Shown in pieces: positions 25,923-34,001 of a stretch of 64,000 bases of DNA. Source of the stretch: Rhodothermales bacterium (lineage in GTDB: Bacteria; Bacteroidota; Rhodothermia; Rhodothermales; UBA10348). Below the pieces are notes generated by a model that did no database searches, was not told the origin of the DNA, and saw only the letters and a list, made by a program, of their open reading frames with translations. The stretch is from positions 288,290-352,289 of the forward strand of contig JAEPNP010000002.1 of NCBI GenBank assembly GCA_017643395.1, read 5' to 3'. Position numbers and translations under genes: made by a program. How positions within the stretch are numbered: the first letter of the stretch is position 1; each line of letters begins with the position of its first letter.

Positions 25923-26061
25923 GCTCTGGGAGTCCGTTCGGAGGTGCCCTGTAACCGGCCGCGCACCCGGGCTGTCCTCTCCCTCCTAGGGTACGCTACT
26001 TTGCCCTGTCAGCCTGTTCTGGTCGCGCCTTACCGGCGCGGCCCTGCCACGTTCCTGCCAC

Positions 26062-28602
26062 ATGCCCCGACTCGACCGAATCGTTCCCCTGATCGCGCTG
26101 TCCGCGGTATTGCTCGCGCTCGTCGAGCCGGCACGCGTGGCCTACGACTGGTGGGAATTCCGTGGCTACATGAAGGACATGGGCCAGCTGATGCCGGTGC
26201 GGGTCGGCTCCGCGGAGTCGTTCGATTGGGTGATCTGGGACGATTCTGACGGCCAGATCGAAGCCCGATATGTCTTCCCGGGAAGTCCTGCGGCAGAGAG
26301 CGGTCTACAGCCGGGAGACCGCTTCTACATGCTGGACAACACCCAGTACTTTTCGGCGGATGATTTGCGCGATGCGGTCCGCGGCGCGCGTCCGGGTCGC
26401 GTGCTGACCTATATGGTGGCACGAGAGGGAGACTACGAGGTCATTCAGGTGACGGCGACCCGATACCCCACCTTCCTGTACCCGCGCTCGGGAGCGCTTT
26501 GGCAGTTTGCGCTCTGGGGCTTCGCGATCGGCGCGTTCTTCCACATCCTCGCGCTGTTTATTGCGGCCCCGCTTGCCCGGCGCAGTGGCGCAGCCCGGGC
26601 CGAGTTCGTGTTGATCGCGGTTTCGGCCGTCTGGATCGTCTCCAACCTGATTCGCCTGCTGGCCGTGGAGACTGCCGGCCCACCCGCCGCCGGATCGTTC
26701 TATGACCGCCTCTTCCAGGGCCTGACGCTGATCGGACTGGTCGGCTGGATCGGATTTCCGGTGCTCCTGATCAAGGACGTGCTGCGCGGCGTGCTGCAGA
26801 AGGTGCCTCGGTGGACCGAACTGGTGGTGATGGTACCCCCGGTTCTGTTGGCACTGGCGATAGGCTACATCACCTTTGTCGGGCACCTGGGCCCGGTCAC
26901 CATGGAAAGCCTGCTGGTGCCCATTCTGGTGTTCGCAAGCTGCTACATCGGCGCCGCCGCGCTGAGTGTGATCGTGGCATTTCGACTGCGGCCGAGTTCG
27001 GAGCTCGAGGAAGGCGGATTCGGCGGCTGGGGTCTGGTGGGATCAACCGCGATCCTCACGGTGGCCGTGGTTGCGGCCCTCTGTGTGCAGGAGTTCGTGC
27101 CCGCGCTCAACCAGATCGGCGAAGTCCGCGCCGGCTGGCTGATTGTGTTCGCCCAGCTGCTGGCGGTGGCCCCGGTCACCATGCTGTCCTACGGCACGCT
27201 GCGCCACGGCAAGATTGACGACGTACTGTCCCGCGCATTCGTCTACGCGCTTGTCCTGGGCCTCATTTTCTTTGCCTTCGTGGCCGGAAGTGCCCTTCTG
27301 GACCGCTACGTGGGTGGTCCCAGCCAGATTCTGAGCGGTCTGCTTGTGGTGGTTCTGCTCCTGGTATTCGACCGGCTCATTCGGCGCCTCCGGATCGTCG
27401 CCGAAACGGTATTCCGCACAGAGCGCCAGCGGACACGGCAGCTTGTGGTGCGCCTCCAGGAGCGCATGCCGGACACGCTGGATGCCGATGTGCTGCTGCA
27501 GGACGTCGTGGCCGCCGCCGGCCGGGGCCTCGGCGCACGCTCCGCAGTGATGTTCGTACGCCTCGAGGAGCCCACCCCACGCTGGCGATCCGCGTCTCAC
27601 CATCCGGAGCCTCCGTACCTCACCGAACGCGACTTTCAGCGCATCTGGCCCTACTTCGAAAACGACTCCCGCGTGTGGGCCCGCAACCCGGAACTGGACT
27701 CGCGTCACCTGCCGGCCGAGCTGGCTCGCGACCTGGTCGCCCGGGGCGGTGCCCTGGCGGTGCCCATTCGTTCCGAAGGCAGGTCCAGGGGACTCCTGGT
27801 ACTTGGGCTCAAGAAGGCGCGCACTACCGTCTACAACCTGGAGGACGTGGACGTGCTCCGTGCGCTGGCTGCGCACCTTGCCGTGGCCATCGACCGCATC
27901 GACCTCGTGGAGCGGGAGCGGCGCCTTGCACGCGAGACCACGCAGGCCCAACTGGTGGCCCTGCGTTCGCAGATCAACCCGCATTTCCTGTTCAATGCGC
28001 TGAACACCATTCTCTCGCACATCGCTGAAAAGCCCGAAACCGCGGAAGCAGCCGTGGAGCACCTCGCCGCAATCTTCCGGCACACCCTGAATGCAGAGGA
28101 TCTGGCATTCGTGTCCCTGCGCGAGGAGTTTGAGCTGGTCGGCCACTACCTGGCCATCGAAAAGGCGCGTTTCGGCAAGAATCTGGACGTGTCCACCGAG
28201 ATCGAGTCCGGCCTTGAGCAGACGCCGGTGCCGGCGTTCTGCGTGCAGACCCTGGTGGAGAACTCCGTCAAGCACGGCATAGAGCGCCGCCGCGGAGGAG
28301 GCAAACTCGAAGTCAGGGCCTATGCCACGGCCGATGGGGTCGCGGTCAGGGTGACCGATACGGGCGTGGGCATTCCGCAGCTCTTCGGCCGCCCCGAACC
28401 CACCTCGGCGCGCGAGGACTTCTTCGGCATTGGACTCAAGAATGTGCACACACGCATGGAATTGCTGTACCATCGCGCGGACCTCCTGCTCATGGAAAGC
28501 GATCCTGTGACCGGCACCACGGCCACACTCGTGCTGCCCGAAACCGGGGAATCCGGTAGCGGACAGGCGCGAGCGCTCACCCAAGAACCAATCACCACCT
28601 GA
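26062..28602 (+). CDS. LytS-type sensor histidine kinase with N-terminal PDZ domain
   Basis: 846 aa. A first membrane helix (about 8-26) leads to an exported PDZ domain (about 60-135: FPGSPAAESGLQPGDRFYML, then LRDAVRGARPGRVLTYMV). Seven or so membrane helices follow (about 145-440), then a GAF domain (about 470-610) and a His_kinase domain with LRSQINPHFLFNALNTI (His641). The ATPase domain ends with VTDTGVGIPQLFG and GIGLKNVHTRMELLY. The PDZ domain in front of a multi-helix sensor is uncommon and could read peptide C-termini or protein misfolding outside the membrane. The response regulator gene starts one base after its stop, so the pair forms a two-component system. Confidence 0.92.
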   Translation: MPRLDRIVPLIALSAVLLALVEPARVAYDWWEFRGYMKDMGQLMPVRVGSAESFDWVIWDDSDGQIEARYVFPGSPAAESGLQPGDRFYMLDNTQYFSADDLRDAVRGARPGRVLTYMVAREGDYEVIQVTATRYPTFLYPRSGALWQFALWGFAIGAFFHILALFIAAPLARRSGAARAEFVLIAVSAVWIVSNLIRLLAVETAGPPAAGSFYDRLFQGLTLIGLVGWIGFPVLLIKDVLRGVLQKVPRWTELVVMVPPVLLALAIGYITFVGHLGPVTMESLLVPILVFASCYIGAAALSVIVAFRLRPSSELEEGGFGGWGLVGSTAILTVAVVAALCVQEFVPALNQIGEVRAGWLIVFAQLLAVAPVTMLSYGTLRHGKIDDVLSRAFVYALVLGLIFFAFVAGSALLDRYVGGPSQILSGLLVVVLLLVFDRLIRRLRIVAETVFRTERQRTRQLVVRLQERMPDTLDADVLLQDVVAAAGRGLGARSAVMFVRLEEPTPRWRSASHHPEPPYLTERDFQRIWPYFENDSRVWARNPELDSRHLPAELARDLVARGGALAVPIRSEGRSRGLLVLGLKKARTTVYNLEDVDVLRALAAHLAVAIDRIDLVERERRLARETTQAQLVALRSQINPHFLFNALNTILSHIAEKPETAEAAVEHLAAIFRHTLNAEDLAFVSLREEFELVGHYLAIEKARFGKNLDVSTEIESGLEQTPVPAFCVQTLVENSVKHGIERRRGGGKLEVRAYATADGVAVRVTDTGVGIPQLFGRPEPTSAREDFFGIGLKNVHTRMELLYHRADLLLMESDPVTGTTATLVLPETGESGSGQARALTQEPITT

Positions 28603-28603
28603 T

Positions 28604-29437
28604 ATGCTGAACGTCTTTCTTGTCGACGACGAGGCTCCCGCCCGCAAGCGCCTCCGTCAACTGCTCGAGCCATTCGTGGACGAGGGTCGTGTAGACATCG
28701 TAGGCGAAGCCTCGGATGGGGTTGAGGCTGTCGAGAAACTGCCCGCGTCCGGCGCAGACCTCGTGTTTCTGGACATCCGCATGCCGGGCCTGGACGGTTT
28801 CGACGTGCTGGAAAAACTGCCTCCGGAAGGTCGGCCGACGGTGGCGTTTACGACGGCCTACGACGAGTACGCCCTGCGAGCCTTCCAGGCGAACGCCGTG
28901 GACTACGTGCTGAAGCCCGTCAGCAACGAGCGGCTGGAAGAGACGCTGCGGCGGGCGGAGCGCCTGTCCAAGGTGCCCTCTGATCGGGAGGAGCAGGAGC
29001 AGAAGCTGGGCAAATTGCTGGACTGGATGGACGCGCAGGCCGAGAAAACGGCCAAGGGAGGCGACGAGTCCACCTACGTCAAGCAGCTGTCGATCCCCTA
29101 CAGGGACCGGATTCTGGTGACGCCTGTTGAGCGCATCATCTCGATCGAGATTTCAGAAGGCATTACCCGGCTGTACGTGCTGGAGGAATCCGACCCCGGA
29201 AACTCCCGACCCAAGCTCCGCCAGCACATCGTCGGGTACACGCTGGATCAGCTGTCCAGCATGCTGCACCCGGATCAGTTCATGCGCGTGCACCGCTCGG
29301 CCATCGTACAGTTCACGCAGATCAAGGAGCTCATCCCGTGGTTCAGCGGTCGCTACAAGTTGGTACTGACGGGCGCCCACGAGGTCATCGCCTCCCGCGA
29401 ACGCTCGAAGCTGCTCAAGGAACGTCTCAACATCTGA
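28604..29437 (+). CDS. LytTR-type response regulator
   Basis: 277 aa. The receiver domain has VDDEAPARKRL, the phospho-acceptor Asp57 in VFLDIRMPGLDG, Thr in FTTAYDEYAL, and Lys in DYVLKPVS. After an acidic linker (about 125-160) comes a LytTR DNA-binding domain (YVKQLSIPYRDRI, then FMRVHRSAIV and ELIPWFSGRYKLVLTG). It pairs with the kinase one base upstream. LytTR regulators bind direct repeats in promoters; I could not pick out such sites by eye. Confidence 0.94.
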   Translation: MLNVFLVDDEAPARKRLRQLLEPFVDEGRVDIVGEASDGVEAVEKLPASGADLVFLDIRMPGLDGFDVLEKLPPEGRPTVAFTTAYDEYALRAFQANAVDYVLKPVSNERLEETLRRAERLSKVPSDREEQEQKLGKLLDWMDAQAEKTAKGGDESTYVKQLSIPYRDRILVTPVERIISIEISEGITRLYVLEESDPGNSRPKLRQHIVGYTLDQLSSMLHPDQFMRVHRSAIVQFTQIKELIPWFSGRYKLVLTGAHEVIASRERSKLLKERLNI

Positions 29438-29439
29438 CC

Positions 29440-30105
29440 ATGCGTCTCCTCCTCCCTCTCCTTCTGTTTCTAGCCGCCTGTCAGGCCGCAGGCCCTGAGC
29501 CCGAGGTCACGCAAGTCCCGGCCGATGTCGCCCCGACCGCCTGGGACGTGTCGCCCCTGCTTCCTGGCATGGATGCGCCTTCCCTGGAACTCACGGCCGC
29601 CGACGGATCCACCTGGACGCTCGACTCGGACAGGCTCGACCGCCCGGTCATCATGACCTTCTACCGCGGCGGCTGGTGTCCGTACTGCAACCGGCACCTT
29701 GCGGCGCTGCGCAATGCAGAGTCCGAGCTGCAGGAGATGGGGTTCGATGTGGTCTTCCTCAGTGCGGACCGTCCGGAGGTTCTGAAACCGTCCCTGAGCG
29801 ATTCCACCTTCAATTACACGCTGGTCAGCGACAATGATCTCGAGGCCGCTCGCGCATTCGGGATCGCGTACCAGGTGGACCAGGCGACGATTGACCGGTA
29901 CGAGGGCACCCGCATGGACCTCGACGAAGCCTCTGGCCGATCGCATTACTGGCTGCCGGCCCCCGCGACATTTGTGATCTCTACCGATGGGCTGGTGCAG
30001 TTCGGGTACGTCAACCCCAACTACCGCGTGCGCGTGTCCCCTGAGGTCGTGATGGCGGCCGCCCGGGCGACGGCCGATCATGAGGAAAGGTTGAGGGAAA
30101 CGTGA
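29440..30105 (+). CDS. Thioredoxin-fold (AhpC/TSA-type) lipoprotein
   Basis: 221 aa from the ATG at 29440, two bases after the regulator stop. It has a lipoprotein signal (LLLFLAACQAAG) and an AhpC/TSA-like domain: MDAPSLELTAADGS, then FYRGGWCPYCNRHLAALRN, a CxxC site, and VVFLSADRPEVL. This subgroup of peroxiredoxin-like proteins reduces peroxides or works as a thiol oxidoreductase on the periplasmic side of a membrane. It belongs to the kinase-regulator operon, which suggests that the system answers redox or envelope stress (inference). Confidence 0.88.
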   Translation: MRLLLPLLLFLAACQAAGPEPEVTQVPADVAPTAWDVSPLLPGMDAPSLELTAADGSTWTLDSDRLDRPVIMTFYRGGWCPYCNRHLAALRNAESELQEMGFDVVFLSADRPEVLKPSLSDSTFNYTLVSDNDLEAARAFGIAYQVDQATIDRYEGTRMDLDEASGRSHYWLPAPATFVISTDGLVQFGYVNPNYRVRVSPEVVMAAARATADHEERLRET

Positions 30106-30163
30106 GCGGTGTGAGCCATGCATGAGCCCGAAATGAGGGCCATGAGGTAGTTCTGAGCAGCGC

Positions 30164-31942
30164 TCAGCGGTGCACCACAAGACGGGATTCCGGGCCGCTT
30201 GCCCCCATCAGGCGCACCAGATACACGCCTGGAGCCACATGGGCCCGCCACTCCCTGACGCCGCCTACGGCAGACTGCCAGACAAGCCGACCCAACGCGT
30301 CGTGCACGGTGATCTCCCCGTGGCCCTTGATCGACAGCACATCATCAAACGGATTCGGCCACACCTCAAGCCGCTGTGCAATAGGGACTGCATCCGCTGC
30401 GGTGGAGAGATCCGACACGGTCACCACGCCGCTTTCCGCGCTTTCCGCCGAATTCGAGCTGAGAGCCGTCACGACGTAGTGATAGGGACCAGAACCACCC
30501 GGCCGGTCCGTGTAACTCGGCCCGAATGCCCTGCCAAGCAGGCTTTCTGACGATGCGGTCATCGCCCGGGTGTCGGGCGGAGAAGCACCCTCCGCCCGGT
30601 AGACTGCGAACGAGCGCGCCAGTGCAAAGCCGAAGATGGACGGGTCCCATTCAAGCGTGACGGTCCCGTCGGCGCCCTTGGTGGCCCTCAGGTTATCGAC
30701 CGGGTCCGGAGGAAACAGGTCCCGATGATTCATGGGAGGCGGGATCGCCGGACGTGCGTAGAGCCCATCGACAGAATCCGCGACCGCGGTGCCCCTGATG
30801 TTTTGCGTTCGGAACAGGATGTGTCCGTCTGCCACGCTGCGACCGAACCTGATCTGGGCAGGGATCTCCGTGCTGGCAAAGGGGGTGCCGGGGGCCGTGT
30901 TGGGGTCTGCGCGGTAGGCCGCCAGTCCGGGGTACAGGTGTCGGCCGTTGGAGACGCTCACCCACCAGTCCGCAAGCGCCGCAAAGTCCTGCCCGCCCCC
31001 GAACGGCCAGTACAACTGAGGCGCCAGGTAGTCTACCGTGCCCGCATCCAGCCAGGCCCGGGCATCCGCGAAAAGCGCATCGGCGCCGGACAGTCCGACA
31101 ATCCCCTGCGGCGTTCCGCTGCGCCAGATCCCGAAGGGGCTGATGCCGAACACCGCGTCCGGCTTCACCTGTTGCACCACCGAATTGATGCGGGCGACGA
31201 ACCGGTTGATGTTGTCCCGGCGCCAGTCATCGAGGTTGGCGAAGCCGCGCGGATTGGCATCGAACGTCGACAGGTCGGATGACCCCATCTCGTACGGCGG
31301 ATAGGGATAGAAGTAGTCGTCGAAATGGATGCCGTCCACGTCGTAGCGCCGGAGCACATCGTCCACGATTTCCGCCACGTAGTCGTGCACGGCGTCCAGG
31401 CCCGGGTTCAGGATGGTGTGGAACAGGCCTGGCGTCGAGTTGGACTCGAGCGTAAGCATCCACTCGGGATTCTCGACCACCGGGTGGTCTGAGGCCAGCG
31501 CGTAGCGCCCTACCTCGCGCTCGCAACGAAAGGGGTTGAGCCAGGCGTGCAGGGACATGCCGCGGGCGTGCGCCTCATCGACGGCGAATTCCAGCGGGTC
31601 GAAGTACGGATCCGGGGCGCGCCCCTGCTGGCCGGTCAGGTACACGCTCCAGGGCTCAAACGGGGAGTTGTAGAGCGCGTCGCATTCGGTGCGCACCTGA
31701 AACATGACGCTGTTGACTCCCAGCGCCGCCAGGTCGTCCAGCATGGCCTGCAGTTCCGCCTGCTTCACGCTGGTGGAGGTCGTGGAGCGACTGGGCCAGT
31801 CCAGATTGATGACGGTGGCGATCCAGGCCCCCCGGAATTCGTGCTTTGGAGACTGTGCACGGACCTCGCATATCATGCTCAGGCCTAAAAAGAAACACAG
31901 CAAAAAAGCCCGTTGACTCACGCGCGAGTCGGTAAGTACCAT
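30164..31942 (-). CDS. Secreted GHL10/DUF187 glycosidase-like protein with T9SS tail
   Basis: 592 aa. A signal peptide ends near ICEVRAQ; an alternative GTG start at 31921 would give a shorter leader. The catalytic part (about 35-370) matches the glycosyl-hydrolase-like 10 family (DUF187): EFRGAWIATVINLDWPS at the start, GVNSVMFQVRTECDALY, GMSLHAWLNPFR, VDGIHFDDYFYPYPPYE and VDYLAPQLYWPFG. A fibronectin-type domain follows (about 405-515), then a C-terminal sorting domain (LEVWPNPFDDVLSIKG ... GVYLVRL) for type IX secretion. YngK-like members may act on cell-wall glycans. It is divergent from 31973, leaving only 30 bases between starts. Confidence 0.9.
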   Translation of the reverse strand: MVLTDSRVSQRAFLLCFFLGLSMICEVRAQSPKHEFRGAWIATVINLDWPSRSTTSTSVKQAELQAMLDDLAALGVNSVMFQVRTECDALYNSPFEPWSVYLTGQQGRAPDPYFDPLEFAVDEAHARGMSLHAWLNPFRCEREVGRYALASDHPVVENPEWMLTLESNSTPGLFHTILNPGLDAVHDYVAEIVDDVLRRYDVDGIHFDDYFYPYPPYEMGSSDLSTFDANPRGFANLDDWRRDNINRFVARINSVVQQVKPDAVFGISPFGIWRSGTPQGIVGLSGADALFADARAWLDAGTVDYLAPQLYWPFGGGQDFAALADWWVSVSNGRHLYPGLAAYRADPNTAPGTPFASTEIPAQIRFGRSVADGHILFRTQNIRGTAVADSVDGLYARPAIPPPMNHRDLFPPDPVDNLRATKGADGTVTLEWDPSIFGFALARSFAVYRAEGASPPDTRAMTASSESLLGRAFGPSYTDRPGGSGPYHYVVTALSSNSAESAESGVVTVSDLSTAADAVPIAQRLEVWPNPFDDVLSIKGHGEITVHDALGRLVWQSAVGGVREWRAHVAPGVYLVRLMGASGPESRLVVHR

Positions 31943-31972
31943 GTTGTTTCAGAAAACGCTTCCAACTCGAAA

Positions 31973-33868
31973 ATGAAACGAGCGCTACCCCTGGCTTTGG
32001 CCGTTCTCTTCGTTGGCACGGCCACGGCGCAAACTACGGAGTTTGTGTACAATCCTCCGCGGACAGGCGAACTCACTGACCCCCTGCCTGTCTATTCTCA
32101 CAATGGCGTACGCGGCCTGTCGGGCCCCTGGGACATGGACCGGGACGGCAAGCTGGAGATTCTCGCAGCACAGCACGATGCGGCCGGTGGCCGTGTGTTC
32201 GTTTTTGAAAGTGCAGGTGCCGACGCCTGGGAAATGGTCTACGCGACGGCCATGATCGATTCGTCCAGCTCCAGCAGCAATACCCGGTATGCGACCGCGG
32301 GTGACCTGGACGGGGACGGCAACTGGGAGATCATCTACGTGGCCGGCAACGGTTACGACGCGGGTCTCGATCCGAACCTCGCGCATGGTGTCTACGTGTG
32401 GGAGCATGACGGAACCGTCGGCTCCGACAACTATGGATCCTATCCGGCCAGCATCGGCCAGTACAGTGTGGCCGGCGGTGACGCCTCGCCGGGCTTCGCC
32501 CGAGCCCAGAACCTGCAGGCCGCCGACGTGGACAACGACGGAGTGATGGAGCTTCTCATTCCCTCCGACGGTGCAAGCGCCAACGACATCATGTACGTCG
32601 TCTCAGTTGTGGGCACATTCGAGCCCGGCGGAGCCGGCACCGGATTCGAGAGCTGGGTGGTGGAGCATCGTGAAGCACCGCGTCAGCGTGGGCTGGGCGG
32701 AGGGTCGCCGTACGACATCATCGCGGCGGACCTCAATGGAGACGGGTTCATGGACCTGTCCTACCATACCTGGAATAACCTGAACTTCTTCAACGTCACC
32801 ACCAACGGGCCGGACACGTATCTCGCCCCGGCAGACGGACAGTTCTTCAAAGCCGCGCCCGGCGACAACGTAGCGCTGTTTGGCGGCGTGGCGGTGGACA
32901 TCGATGACGACGGGAATGATGAGATCTTCTACCCGGATCTCATGACGAACCAGCTCACCGTTATCGACTACGCCGACTTCGAGGATGTACGCGAAATCGG
33001 AGCCGCGCACGTGTACCACAACGTCATCGACATCGGCGGATCGGGCGGATCGGCAGTAGGCGACCTGGATGATGACGGAGCGCTGGAGATCATCGTCGGC
33101 GGCCCGGGCTACGGCGTGGGTTCGCGCAATTCGGGCGCGCCCTCCACCTTCATCCGGGTGGCAGAGTTCAACGGCGGATCCGTGACCGACGGAGCCAACT
33201 ACTCCGTGACGGCCATCGACACCTCTTCGCCGGCCGATACGATGGGCTTCCACACGGTGCATCGGGATTCGATGGGCACGATGAGCACCTACTACGAATA
33301 CGCCCGCTCCAAGCAGGGCGTGACCGACAACTCCGCGGACCCGGTCTTCACGTCGGGAATCGCCTACATGGGCGATGCGGACAACGACGGTTTTGTGGAA
33401 ATCGCGCTGACCTTCCAGGGGGTTGACGACAGCCTCTACGTCTACAGCGAAGTGTGGAATGCGGACTCGCTGCGCTACGATCGCACGATCGCATCTCGCA
33501 TGGAAGCGCCGACCCGGCCCTTCGTGCGTGTCATTTCCATGGACGGCATGAGTGTCGCCCGCGAAGACGACCGCATTGTTCTGCCGTCGGACTATCTGCT
33601 GTCGGCGAACTACCCGAACCCGTTCAATCCGTCGACCAACTTCACCGTGACGCTTCCTCTTGAGAAGTCCATCAGCGTGAGGGTCTACGATGTGACGGGT
33701 CGCCTGGTGAAGACGATCGTCAATCAGCAGCTGTTGAATGCCGGTACGTACGAATTCACCTGGGACGGCACGAACGAGTCCGGGGCGCAGGTAGCCTCCG
33801 GCACGTATCTCTACGCCCTCGAGTACGGCAACTTCAGGCAGAGTCGCACAATGGTGCTGCTCAAGTAG
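31973..33868 (+). CDS. Secreted FG-GAP/VCBS-repeat protein with T9SS tail
   Basis: 631 aa from the ATG at 31973, which begins a signal peptide (MKRALPLALAVLFVGTATAQ). The body has repeated Asp-rich loops typical of FG-GAP/VCBS propellers (DMDRDGKLEILAA, GDLDGDGNWEIIYV, DVDNDGVMELLI, DIDDDGNDEIFYP, DLDDDGALEIIVG, GDADNDGFVEIAL), which usually bind Ca2+. The C-terminus is a T9SS sorting domain (LSANYPNPFNPSTNF ... GTYLYALEYG). It is expected on the cell surface or outside. No enzymatic motif is seen. A clear terminator follows the stop. Confidence 0.9.
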   Translation: MKRALPLALAVLFVGTATAQTTEFVYNPPRTGELTDPLPVYSHNGVRGLSGPWDMDRDGKLEILAAQHDAAGGRVFVFESAGADAWEMVYATAMIDSSSSSSNTRYATAGDLDGDGNWEIIYVAGNGYDAGLDPNLAHGVYVWEHDGTVGSDNYGSYPASIGQYSVAGGDASPGFARAQNLQAADVDNDGVMELLIPSDGASANDIMYVVSVVGTFEPGGAGTGFESWVVEHREAPRQRGLGGGSPYDIIAADLNGDGFMDLSYHTWNNLNFFNVTTNGPDTYLAPADGQFFKAAPGDNVALFGGVAVDIDDDGNDEIFYPDLMTNQLTVIDYADFEDVREIGAAHVYHNVIDIGGSGGSAVGDLDDDGALEIIVGGPGYGVGSRNSGAPSTFIRVAEFNGGSVTDGANYSVTAIDTSSPADTMGFHTVHRDSMGTMSTYYEYARSKQGVTDNSADPVFTSGIAYMGDADNDGFVEIALTFQGVDDSLYVYSEVWNADSLRYDRTIASRMEAPTRPFVRVISMDGMSVAREDDRIVLPSDYLLSANYPNPFNPSTNFTVTLPLEKSISVRVYDVTGRLVKTIVNQQLLNAGTYEFTWDGTNESGAQVASGTYLYALEYGNFRQSRTMVLLK

Positions 33869-33888
33869 CCGGCCGGCCGGTTTGACTC

Positions 33889-33919
33889 AAGGGGGAGGGG
33901 CCGCGGGCTCCTCCCCCTT
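33889..33919 (+). terminator. Rho-independent terminator after the VCBS-repeat gene
   Basis: Perfect 10-base arms AAGGGGGAGG (33889-33898) and CCTCCCCCTT (33910-33919) with an 11-base loop, followed by CTTTCTTG. It starts 20 bases after the stop codon at 33868. Confidence 0.8.
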
Positions 33920-34001
33920 CTTTCTTGTAGAGGGAGTGCATTTGCCCGGTTCGACTCCCGAAACCGGACTACTTTCTGCACAGCCCCTGACCAGTTGATG
34001 T

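Noticed and set aside
27043-28647. Minus-strand open frame of 534 codons opposite the LytS-type kinase
   Set aside because: Composition is that of a shadow frame; the kinase motifs on the plus strand are unmistakable.
30153-30167. Small inverted repeat CTGAGC-AGC-GCTCAG as terminator of the glycosidase gene
   Set aside because: Only six base pairs, overlaps the stop codon and has no T-run.
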